Assembly: GCA_025331565.1 (NCBI GenBank)
Contig: JAFREQ010000012.1
Span: forward strand, 13,630,501 to 13,694,500
DNA from: Holacanthus passer
Lineage: Eukaryota; Chordata; Actinopteri; Pomacanthidae
Length of the DNA: 64,000 nt
Direction of reading: 5' to 3'
The translations under genes were made by a program, and so were the position numbers. Within the stretch, counting starts at the first letter, position 1. The number at the start of each line of letters is the position of its first letter. Of the stretch, positions 52,080 to 62,935 are shown piece by piece. Below the pieces are notes generated by a model, which saw only the letters and a program-made list of their open reading frames with translations, was not told the origin of the DNA and did not search any database.

Positions 52080-54190
52080 GTGATTGTTATTGACTTTTTA
52101 CAAATTTACTAAACTTTTGTTTTATCAAGAACTAAAATTACTGCATTTTTAATCTTGCCGTGTGTTCGCTTAATATTGCCTTACTGGAAAAAAGTTTCGC
52201 TACAGCACCAAACTTGTCCACATCAAATAGGAAACATTTTATAGACAAGCGGTTGAATACCTGAATTACATGTTAAAACCAAACAGACAGCCTAATTCAT
52301 GTTCATGGTGTTAATTTTAGGTCTAAAAATTGTGGCATAAAAAATATGTTCAGCACAGTGTGTTCTTTACCTGTTTTGCCTGTAGGAAGTTTTGAAAATA
52401 TGCCTTTTACAACTCAACCTCTTAAACCTTGTACCACTTTTCATCTTCTGAAATCCGACCATCTTATCTTCAATCCCTTTGTCTCACATTTTGTTACAGC
52501 ACTTGTTTTTGTTATTTTTCTCCGTTTTCTGAATTGTCATTTTTCCCAGTCCTCCACCCTCCGTACCTGTATTAGTGGGAGTGTGCCCTCTCTCTGCCCC
52601 CAAATGGTCTGAAGAGGTCCATCGAATGCAGGTCACCGTGGATCAGCTCCTTAATTATTTCTCCTTGCTCTAAGCTGTCAGCATGATGAAACCCAAGAAT
52701 GGTGTGTGCTTCGAACATCTTATCAAACGACCCACCATTGTGCTATATTATCTTACTTGTACCATTCACTTGAAGGCCCAGCAATTACAGTGGATGCAAT
52801 GGCAAGACACTGCTGTTTTGCATATTTAGTCACATGATTTAAGACACTTTTCTTACCAGAAAATTGGCCTTTGCTTTTGATTAATATCAACTGCAAACAC
52901 TAAACATTTACACATTTTCAAACAATTCTCTCTGCAAGACAATTCTCTATAGGTGATCCCTAAGATTTAATTCAAAGCATCAATCTCACATGAACAAACT
53001 AATTATATTTAAGACATTTAACTGGCATGTGTCCCAAAATAACAGTCAAACAGCTTTTTAAGTTTCTTCTCGTGTTTTTGTTTTGTTTTTTCAGATACAG
53101 TCATAGCCTCGCTCTATGTTACATTACCACCATCCTTACAGCTTAAGTCCAGTCCTCCTGTAGTTTTCAGATTGTGTTCTCTTTCAGTTAAAAAGAAAAT
53201 TGATTATGGTAAACTCAGAATATATTCATGGTGGTCGAACATAAGGAGCATGTAATTCCCAACATGTAGTTTGTTGCACTGAAACATTAAGAAATGGCTT
53301 ATTCTTTAAGATAGTGAGAGGGGTCGTTGACTTTATCCCTGGGCCTCCTTGAACATAATTAAGTCCTCTGATGTAGACCAACACGATCCTCAAGCACATG
53401 AATAAATAATGTAAATGTTGGCTAAAGGGCACTTTGAAGTGTCACCTCATTTTTACACAGAAATCTATGCAAGTGCTCTGTAGTGGCACCGTGACAGGAT
53501 TCAGGAAATCTGATTCAAGGTTAGGTCATCCAGTGTGGTGATCTCTAATGTCGAGATTTTAAAAGATTTATAAGTACCTGAAGAAAAATAAATCAAGAAA
53601 CACAGGCAGCACATTAGACAATGCTTTTAATGTAGTAGTCCATCTGATTATTTGTAATTTGCCTTTAACCAATTCATTTACAAACTAATGCACGTGCCTC
53701 GAACAACTTCTATTGCCTCCTGGAGCCAAGTGGTCAGAAGCATTTCTAATTCTGATTTTTTTCTAATTGGCTCATAATGGCATTTTAGACCAGTTAAGGA
53801 TCCTCAAAAAGATGTGATATTAACACCCAAGACACAGCGGAATCAACCAATTATTTTTGATTTATAATTTGTTTTAATAACCAAAGTTAGTAATTTATCT
53901 CTCATGTTATTTGCTATATTTAATTCCAGTGTGCACACAAACTGCAACTATCGATGTTATGCAGCAAAGCTAAGCTCACTGTAATTTTTATTGACATTTC
54001 AGGGCCCATTCCTGTTGATTCAGTTCTGCTATCAAGTCTCTCTTGTCTCTTGTTTTAAATATTAAGGTGTTCTATTATATTTTTATGTCACTGCCTTGTC
54101 ACTTGCTGGCTTAAAGGCACAACCATTATTATGTCAGTCAAGAGCGCTCTGACCACACCCGCCCTTTAAAAATATTGCCAAGTGTACAAA
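52080..54190. other. Intergenic, nothing recognised
   Basis: AT-rich DNA downstream of dedd2 with short unrelated open frames on both strands. No splice-site chain, repeat family or RNA gene was recognised. Confidence 0.6.
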
Positions 54191-54194
54191 TGAA

Positions 54195-54720
54195 GTTTTA
54201 TTATTGACTAGCCATCATGGAGAACAGTAAGCGGGACCAACCCTTTGGGGGAAAATCTGATAGGGCCGTTTCTACCCTGTTCAGAGTATGCCTTGTTTGA
54301 TGGCCAGCTAAACTGCCCCAGGCGTGCCTTGGGGAAAAGTGAGGTTTTTGAAAGCCCAGTTCTCACCACACCCAGCCTTAAAGCAAGACCAGCGATGTGA
54401 TGCCCATAGGGAGACCCAGGCACTCTGTCTGAGAAGTCTGCAAAACTATAGAGGTCCAACTCAAAGGATTCTGCCGTGTTCCTCCTCTGAACAATGACTC
54501 CCTCTTGGATGACCCTGCCACTATGAGAGATTTGTTTGTCAAAGAAATTGGGACGCATATCTGGAGCGCTCAGGAACATTATGCTCACAAATATCCAAGG
54601 ACACAGACAGAACACCATCAACCAGTCCCACCTGCCTCTCCGTCAGGCTGCCCTCTCCCAGAGGAATCAGATCTCTGAAGGTCTTCACTGAGGTGTCGCC
54701 AACAGGCGACACAGCTGCTT
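54195..54720 (-). other. Unidentified minus-strand reading frame ending at a poly(A) signal
   Basis: The open frame at 54621-54208 has about 130 codons and includes DMRPNFFDKQISHSGRVIQ and ESFELDLYSFADFSDRV. It ends in TAG. Twelve bases later a minus-strand AATAAA occurs (AATAATAAAAC). Immediately upstream a different frame is open for about 60 codons (DLIPLGEGSLTERQVGLVDG... up to a TGA at about 54546), so a frameshifted pseudogene or a terminal exon is possible. I do not recognise the family. It may also be chance. Confidence 0.25.
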
Positions 54721-54941
54721 CAACAACAGGACTGCATTAACCTGGATTCAGCTCTGCATCTACTGACATTTCTGCAACCCTCTTAGTCCATCTCGCTGTA
54801 AAACATACAAAAATAATGCTGAGGCTACTGCACCAGTTGGTATGTTTATCAATGAACCTCCTCCCTCCTTCCAGAAATGTGTCTCTCAAAACCGTTTGGT
54901 GCGGAAAGCTTTTCACAATCTCGCAATCTGGATTCTTAAAG

Positions 54942-55352
54942 GAATAATTTGACTTTTTAGGACTTATGCTAATTCACTTTCTTGCCAAGAATTGACTGAT
55001 AGTGCTATCATATCGATCTGTTAAATATAAGACCATAGACCATAACAGCCGGTTAGCTTAGCTTAGCACAAAGACTGTATGTATGTGGGGGACTATTTCT
55101 TGACCGGGCACAGTGATTTCCTTGATTAGTGAGCTTTAAGGGTGCTGGTAGGTGGATTTTATCTTCTTTGAACAGAGCCAGGCTAGCTGTTACCCTCTAT
55201 TTCCAGTCTTTATGCTAAGCTGAGCTAACTGGCTGCTGGCTCTAACTCAATACTTACAGACAAACATGAGATTGGTATCGATCCTCTCATCTAACTCTCT
55301 GCAAGAAAGCAGCTGAGCGCATGTCCCAAAATGTCAAAGTATTGTTTTGAAG
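54942..55352. mobile_element. Palindromic teleost repeat, copy 4
   Basis: The most complete copy. The left end AAAGGAATAATTTGACTTTTT pairs with the right end CCCAAAATGTCAAAGTATTG as imperfect inverted repeats. Between them lie CACTTTCTTGCCAAGAATTG, CCGGTTAGCTTAGCTTAGCACAAAGACTG, GGGGGACTATTTCTTGACCGGGCACAGTGA, TTAGTGAGCTTTAAGGGTGCTGGTAGG, CAGAGCCAGGCTAGCTGTTACC and TATGCTAAGCTGAGCTAACTGG. About 410 bp and noncoding. It separates the two unexplained minus-strand frames at 54.2 and 55.4 kb. Confidence 0.75.
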
Positions 55353-55359
55353 AACAACC

Positions 55360-55800
55360 TCATTGTCCAAAGCTGCAGTGATCAAGGTAGAACAAGCCGT
55401 GGCTGAAGGGTCGTTTTAGGTCTGAAAGTGCAGGGCTTAATGCTGTCAGCCGTAGCGAACCCCAGGATCCTGCCATCTTCGCCCTCAGAGCCCACACCTC
55501 ATCACCACCGCCACAGTCACCCCTCCTCTGCGGCTTCAGCACAGCAGCAGCTTTCAGCCAATGGGCTCCCGTGATGCCTCGTCGGTCCACATCCAGGTCA
55601 AGGATTCCACAGACGGGGTCAAAGATCCCGTTGCTATGGTGACAGAGCTGGGGCAGGACAGCGGCGGTCTTGTGATGCAGTTGGCCGGGGACCAAACTGC
55701 CAGTGGAAGCCATGGCAAGAGAGAAACAGTGATGGAGCCAACATTGCAAATAATAAACCTGTATTGTTTTTTTAAATGAATCGATCAGTTTCAACATGTG
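55360..55800 (-). other. Unidentified GC-rich minus-strand open frame
   Basis: A frame of about 117 codons begins at an ATG in a strong context (GCCATGG, about 55713) and reads MASTGSLVPGQLHHKTAAVL onward with DLDVDRRGITGAHWLKAAAV, ending TGA near 55360. The plus strand is also open over part of it (55561-55779). Its G+C content is clearly above that of the flanks. I do not recognise the protein; it might be an orphan exon, a noncoding RNA exon or chance. Confidence 0.25.
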
Positions 55801-56657
55801 TTTTCACCTTCTATTACCTGCAGTGGGGAATAACTTGGAGTCAAATATATAAAGCGGCCCTTTTTTTTTTTTTTGCGCCATAGCACACTGTGAACATTTG
55901 GTGAGGCGACTGTTCGGTTTATTGCCTAAAACACTTGATAGAGACATCAGAGGTGGGTTTGTGTTCCATAGTGCAAATTGTATTGGGTTGCAGAAGCTAA
56001 TGTAATGCTGGCTTGTGTGGCGTGACACTGGTCATCATCCTCCTGTAGACTTTATTCCACTGTCCGCAGGTGTTCTTCGCACCTCCTTGATTGGATGGAG
56101 ACTCGAGTCATCTCGTGGTAGCTCAGGCCTAAATCAGTCTCCTATCGAAACGTGTCATCTAAAGCTGATAGACACTACAGCCTTCTGCCGGCCCACTGGG
56201 GCTGCCGTTATTATATGTATACCCTGCAGCATATGGTACATCTCTGTGATGGGGGAAATTCTACAGCTTTTATTGAGGAGAGAAAATTAGATTAGGTGAT
56301 CTTCTCGAAAGCCTTCTTCCTTGGTTTACCTCTGCACTGTATGTGTGGTTGTAAAGCTGGTGGTCAGTCACAACAGATTTCGGACAAGACTTTTAAAAGC
56401 AAACATGAGCACATTTTTCCAAATAGATTAATGTGACATGGAATTCATCATCTACAATTATTAAGCCAGAAAACCTTTTTTTAAATTAAAATGTTAGTGG
56501 GTGTATTCCTTATTCACCTATTCAGGAAATTCTGAAACAGATAATTTTCCATTGCACAAAATCTGCTTTAACTTTAACTGCTTAAATAGGGTAAGTGAGA
56601 CCAATCGCACTGGAAATGCGATTGGAAATGCAAACCAAAGTTATGAGGGAGTAACTC

Positions 56658-56659
<2 letters not shown>

Positions 56660-56696
<37 letters not shown>
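56660..56696. repeat. GT microsatellite
   Basis: About 18 uninterrupted GT units. Confidence 0.95.
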
Positions 56697-56697
<1 letters not shown>

Positions 56698-57149
56698 CAG
56701 AAGGAACTGCAGGTTTCTCTGCTCATGCTGGCCTGCAGGTGGCAGCATATAGATGCATCACCAATTCGAGGAGGCCTCATATTCAAAGCAGCAGAGCTCC
56801 TGCTGAATAACCACCGTGTCATGTCAGAAAGATGTCAGGTCATGAAGTTACTGAACTTAGAACAAAACCTCCCATAACACCAACAGATTTTAAATTTAAA
56901 CTTGTAGAACTTTATGGTTAATTGCACATATTCTTAATGGCATTATTATGCATACTCATACTGGGCCTCAGACATGTTGCACATACAAAGTAAATCAGCA
57001 CCATCAGCATCACACTCGCACCTTTAAGGGAACATAACACGAGGTTTGTGTAGCCATGTTTAATCCTCGAAATGCCTCTGATTGCTAATTACCTCAGATG
57101 TGTCATGATCCCATCCTTGCACTTCAAACGACCGTCTCGCCTCCCTCCC

Positions 57150-57280
57150 ATCCTCCCTCCCTCTCATGCACGCGCCTCTTTCTCCTCAGCAGCAGCACCA
57201 CAGCCACCGGGTCTCCATGGAAACCGCTGAGAGACACACGTCGAGGGTGAGAGATGGAGAGAGAAAGGGGGACAACGAGG

Positions 57281-57320
<40 letters not shown>

Positions 57321-57600
57321 GGACATGAAAGGTTAGGGTGTTGCCATATGCCCCCCCAAGCCCCCCCCCCTCCTCCACCCCCTCACCTCTAACCCCTCCA
57401 CCCTTCAGTTTAATGCTGAGCCCCCAGCCCAGATCAGCAGCCCCACACATTGGCCCCTCTTACATGCACCTCTGCCCGCCCCCCCTCATACCCTCTCCCC
57501 CATCCTTCTGCTCTCCATCCCTCTCTTGTCCAGACAGGCTGCTCGCATGGCGGGGATGGAGACGTTCACCGATGGAAGCACTGGTAAATTTTAAAACACA
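57150..57600 (+). other. Possible 5' exons of an unidentified plus-strand gene
   Basis: Two exon-like segments stand out. About 57190-57246 follows a pyrimidine tract ending TTTCTCCTCAG, is open, and is followed by GGTGAG. About 57536-57581 follows CTCTCTTGTCCAG, contains ATGGCGGGGATGGAGACG and is followed by GTAAAT. The short peptides (MAGMETFTDGST and a His/Gln-rich piece) were not recognised. The surrounding C- and GA-rich tracts make false splice signals likely. Confidence 0.2.
57287..57314. repeat. GA microsatellite
   Basis: About 14 GA units within purine-rich DNA. Confidence 0.9.
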
Positions 57601-57968
57601 CACACACACATAAAATAATTCTAAGGGGGGTGTCTCAGATATGCATCCTGCAGACTTACTTCTTTTCCTCCATGTGTCTTTTCACCTTTCCTCTCCTCAG
57701 CTGTACTATGCACTCCCCCTCCTTCTTTTTCCCCCTTTTTCAAATCACAGTCTTTCCATTCTGTGTCAGTTCAGAAAGGTTTTAGTCCTCTTGCAGGGGA
57801 GCCCGACATTCCTCCTGGCAGCTGTCCTGAGGAGAGCCACTGGACACAGGGGCTGCAGAAATATCGGCCCTAATGATTTTTTTGTGTGCGGGGATGGTCT
57901 TTTTCTTTTTTATTGATTAGATCGAAATTAATTCACGGGGGCAACCCTCGTGTTCTGACTCCTTCACT

Positions 57969-58020
57969 CCCTCTCTCTCTCTCTCTCCTCTCTCTCTCGC
58001 TCTCTCTCTCTCTCTCCTCC
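57969..58020. repeat. CT microsatellite
   Basis: Imperfect CT run of about 50 bases. Confidence 0.9.
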
Positions 58021-58689
58021 CTTGCTCCTTTGCTCCGCGGACGAATAGCGTCATGTCCTCTTTGGCTACTCTGCATGTTGTATCATCGCGGGAATATTTG
58101 ATTCGGAATATGCCGCGTTATGCATACACGGAAGTCACTTTTCTGCAGCCGTGCACCTGCAACGCTTTCTCCCATCGCCTTGCAACATCGTGCACGTCGC
58201 TTGCCTCACATAAACGACGCGAGTGCACGTGCGCTGGTTGTCATTGTTGCTGGATGAGGTGTTTTTATTCTCGTGCTCACATTTGAATTTGCGCACATCT
58301 GGCACCTTGGAGGTTTGGTTTGAAGGGAGATATGATGTTGAAATAGAGGCAGTTGGAGGGATTTACACTCTTTAGTCTGTTTTTGCGATGACTCCTCTTC
58401 AGTCTTTCTCCTCTTTGTTGTTTGGTTCCTAATTGTGAGAGGCCGCTGCTGATTGGAGAGCTTTTTACGCACAGGTGGGCCGCGTGTTTAACAGGCGACC
58501 TGCGTCTTAATTAGTGCATAATGCGGCCTGTAACACAGCAGTTTACGGCCAAATTCACCCGAGCTGTGGGGTTTTTAATTAGCGTGGTCGATATTTGCTC
58601 GTCGGTATCCCGATGCCCACAGATAGCACAATAACACCTCGGCACGGTGAGGGCTGATACTCCGCCGAAGGGAAATCGATGGACAGACT

Positions 58690-58910
58690 GAGTTAATTAT
58701 GAGAAAATCAATTAAAAGGAGGGGATCTATGGGCTTTATAAGGCCGAGCTGGGAGCTCACACCGGCAGAGGAGAGGAGAGGAGCGGACGGTGGACACCTC
58801 CCAGCCGGTGCGCCAGCCTCTCTGCCCCGCCGCTTCGCTCCCCGGTGTCCGCTGCTGCCTGCACGGTGCCCGGTCATCATCCAACTCCAGCTCCTCAGCA
58901 TCATCTAAAA
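58690..58910 (+). promoter_or_regulatory. CpG-rich segment with TATA-like motif
   Basis: GGCTTTATAAGGC (58732-58744) is a TATA-like element, followed by a G+C-rich stretch of about 150 bases with several CpGs that ends abruptly near 58910. This is the layout of a focused promoter with a GC-rich leader starting about 58765. No downstream exon could be identified. Confidence 0.3.
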
Positions 58911-59659
58911 CCGTCATTTTACAGCCGGGACGTCCTTTGAGATATCTTATCTGTGTGATGATTTGACTTGCACACACTCGCACACCTCAGAGGGGGGGCG
59001 TTGATCCTGAGTTATCACTGATGTGTTTTGCTCCAGATGTTGCTTCCAAACACATTTCTGTCCACATCTGCTTGACCTTTGCTCTCCAACAAAACCAACA
59101 CACTGCAAGGCCATGTTTAGACTCATCTCCAACCAGCAGACCCTCACACATCAGAACAGGATGTGTTAATGATGATAACACTGACATCAGGCCCCAGTGT
59201 CCCAGAGTTTGGGAGGTAAATCTAGAATCTATATTAAAGTGTTTCAGGGCTGGATTGTTGCAACGTGTAACAAGAGCTTGTCTAAGTTGGACGGTTGATT
59301 TGAAATTCATGTGCTGTTATGTGTGTGAAGCTGTGAGTGTGTGAATGTGATCATGTTAAATAGCAGTCAAACATATGAGGTGTGCACACATGACTTTAAA
59401 GCCCCTGAGACCGGGACTCATGTTTTGGCCAGCAGACCAATTCTCATTAAAACTGCAGCTCCACAGAAAGAACAAGAAGTTTTTCTTTTTTTATTTGCGA
59501 CTCATTTCCTCCAGTTTGCATTAATTGCACGACTCTTATTTTGCAAATGTGTCTCATTCAAAAGCCACTGCTTTGTTGCATTTTTGCAGTTGATTCACTG
59601 AGAAACACATTGGTTTCACTTTATTCAGGCGAGAGTCCAAACTTACCTGGACATGGTCG

Positions 59660-59695
59660 TAGTAATAGTAATAGTAATAATAATAATAATGATAA
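59660..59695. repeat. AAT/AGT trinucleotide repeat
   Basis: About twelve units of AGTAAT grading into AAT. The minus-strand frame reads as a tyrosine run and is not a gene. Confidence 0.85.
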
Positions 59696-59916
59696 TGCAT
59701 TTTTTTTAGTTTTATATGTCCAAACGTTTTTTTTAACGTGAGAATGAAGAACAAGTTTAATTTGATGTTTTCCCTTTGCGGCTCACTTCCTTCACGAATA
59801 TGAATAATATTGATCAGGCTCGTCAATAATTGGTGTTTTATTCCTATTTATCATATCTTATATTTGTAACTCTTCATCGGCATTCAGTATCATTTTAATA
59901 TCAATATGCAAAAATG

Positions 59917-59985
59917 TGTGTGTGAGAGTGTGTGTGTGTGTGTGAGAGAGAGAGCGAGAGAGAGAAAGTGTGTGTGTGTGTGTGT
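59917..59985. repeat. Compound GT/GA microsatellite
   Basis: GT units, a GAGAGAGAGCGAGAGAGAG block, then GT units again. Confidence 0.9.
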
Positions 59986-61590
59986 TTCAATAAGTATAGT
60001 CATCTGCGTAATTTAACAGTAAATTTGTTATTTGCAAATGGCTTAAAATGTCGCTTGAAATTAAATTAAATGCCAGAATTAAAATCGAGTTGAATCTGAA
60101 CTGTGCTGCTGTTTTGATTAGAACTTTGAACACTGCTGTTTTGCATATAAAGTCTAAATGTACAAATCGCTCCGTTATTGGCTCTTTGACAGAAGCATCC
60201 ATTGCTGGACTCAAAGTTATTGATCATATCGAACATTTTTTTAAACATTTTTAAACTTTATTTCGCTTTTTAAATCGACAGCCTACAGGTGTTAATGTTC
60301 ACGTTTTATCAGAGAATATGTAAATATGAATGCAGATATTTTTACATATAAATACTATTAGACCATTATTAATACTTCTGGTCATTTTCAATGTCGCTGC
60401 TTATGATGCAGATCTAGTTATGAATTTATGAATGTATGCATATTATTTAAATAAAAACTCAAGATTTATTATTTATTTTTGCAGCATTTCAATCGGTATT
60501 TATGCAAACTTACAGTATAATTTACAGTTTATAGTTTTTGGGATGTTCACGATTTGGATTTTAATTTCCAAAGCATTTAAAATCCGTTGCAAGAAAGTTC
60601 AGGAATATTTCGAAACTCTAATTTCTACATTTAAACAACGGGCCCCTTATTTCATCTACAGAATAATGTGCTTTTAGTGGTCTATTAATTCCTTTGTCTA
60701 CAAATCGTCGAGATGTTATTTACAGGAATAGCTGTTTATAATTTCGCCTTCTTGCAAATATAAAATAACTGGAAGAGCAAACAGCATTAAAAGTGTTTGA
60801 GTTTGTCGCCTGAAAGACAACAGAAACTCGTGCAGACTTGTAAATATTAGAAAAATATTAGTGATCTATAATATAAGCTGGGCTATTTGAAAAATATTTA
60901 CGTGCGGAAAACATGCTTTTCTTTTTTCGAGGGAAACTGTGAAAGGTAAAGAGGTAAAAAGCGCAAATTGAATCGCTTCTAAATTAATCCAAATTACGAC
61001 AATTGTGAAACCTGCAGCTTTATAAAGTATCTACAATAATGAGGGAGTCAAATCAAATACGCAGGATGTTGAAAGGTTATTAATCAAGAGATGACACGTG
61101 CACATTTAGTAAAATGCTGCATCAAACTGACTCCGATATCTTTATAAAATCTCATAATTCTGCATGGGTTTCAAATGCAGCATGTTCAGGGAAAAAGATT
61201 ATTAATATTTTACAGATTATCCAAATAGGATTGAGATGAGTGTTGCAGTAAAAGCCTGCACACGCTGGGTCTGTTTCTGCAGAAGTGACACCCTGATGCT
61301 CTGTCCTGCACCTTATCAACTTCAAACACACCTCAGGACCGATGCGTTCAATTTTATGCTTTATGTTAAAGTGCGTCTGAGTCTGAGAGCTCATTTCATA
61401 AACGCTTTATTGGCTCCGTTTTGGTTTCATGAAAGCTTTGATGTAGGTTTTTCTATACATTTTTTTTTTGTTACTTTCCACTTCCAGTCGGTATCAAGCA
61501 CCACAGGCCGTTCAAAATTAATCCATTTTCTGCGCACGACTCCCCTCCCAAATGGCGCTGCTGCTCTCCGCGGCCCGGTGCACAATGCGG

Positions 61591-61640
61591 TAATGACCCG
61601 CAGGTCAAAGGTCGCCTGGCCAGTTCCTCAATTAAGGCGG
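61591..61640. promoter_or_regulatory. Candidate nuclear-receptor element cluster
   Basis: AGGTCAAAGGTCG (61602-61614) is a near-perfect DR1 (two AGGTCA-type half-sites one base apart). It is preceded by TGACCC in the opposite orientation at 61594-61599. Adjacent text (CAATTAAGG, ATTGCAATTGCAC) looks like homeodomain and C/EBP-type sequence. Candidate enhancer only. Confidence 0.3.
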
Positions 61641-62892
61641 AAAGATTGCAATTGCACGATGCATCCTTTTTGTGACAAGAAGGGGCCAGCAGTGACCGGT
61701 ATATACGGAATATATTGATATGTTGAATGTATTGAAGAGAAAACTTTCACCCCAAAATGATGAAACAGCTTTCAAAGTGTGCTGCATGTGTTTTCAATAA
61801 AGAATCAGTCTACTTAGTGATTATTTTAGAAAAAAGTATTAAATATTTTAAACATGTATAGCCTATATATTTTACATTTTTCACGTGGTTGCTTTCTAAA
61901 ATTTATTATTTCACGTGGAAAACATTAATAAATACACATTGCCTCATAGAAAGCATCAAGGATAAAAAGTCAGACATATTCTCACTGTGGTGCTTGTTGT
62001 CAATAATATATTTCCACCGATGCTGTTTGCTCTACAAAAAATTAAGAGAAATTGTTTAAAAAATCCTTCATTTAGGTGGTGTTGTTTTTTTTTGGTTTGT
62101 GTGTGTGTGTGTGTGCGTGCTGGCAACCTTCTCTGTCCTGTGGAAGAACATATTGTTTTTCCACATAGTCATGTATCAATTGTGGTTATTGAATATAATC
62201 AATGGGCAATTCACAATCATCGCTGCATCGATTAGCTGATAAATGGTGGTTGGATTAATCATCCGAAAAGATCCCGTGGTCGATGGCGTTGTCTTTCTTA
62301 ACCTGACCGCTCAACCAGTGCAGCGGCCACACAGACCGAGGCTTCGCCGGCACAGACAGGACTTCAATAAGTGACAAAAGAGAAGTGATGAATTGATCAA
62401 AAATGACCACAATGAAACGGACCTCTTGTGAGGCCACACATGTCCATTATGTGAGTGTGTCTGCGGGTTTGTGGTTGGAATACATCAAGGGCTCAGGGTC
62501 AGAGTTCAGCTTCATCCCAGACTGATGACCCTGCAGACTGACTGACCTTTGGGGGTCTAGCAGCTGGGGGAGGAGGCAGCACAGTGGACCGGCCATGAGG
62601 AGTTGTGGAAAGGGGGAAAAGATGGAATTAGAGGTGGTGAAATTTAGGATAGAAGGGAGGAAAGTAAGAGCGAGAAGAGGAAATCGGCAGGGGGAGAGAC
62701 AGAGGTGGTTACCACGGTGGACCTTGAATACATCCTTGTGGTTTTTGTCCATCTATTCGGCCGCGGTCTCCCTTGGTTTTGGTGCTTGGCTCTGGTTCGA
62801 AGCAGTGAATTAACACCTGACCCCAGCTTCTGACCCTACCCCCTTCCTCCTGCTACCCCCTCCAGATTAGCAAATATGTGCTATCTAGCCTG

Positions 62893-62902
62893 GACACACA
62901 CT

Positions 62903-62931
<29 letters not shown>
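62893..62931. repeat. CA microsatellite
   Basis: About 18 CA units, with one CT interruption at the start. Confidence 0.95.

Positions 62932-62935
<4 letters not shown>

Noticed and set aside
61236..61718. 160-codon plus-strand frame, the longest in the right end
   Set aside because: No recognisable domain, no start context or promoter, AT-rich interior; the codons look random. The region is better described by the motif cluster at 61.6 kb.
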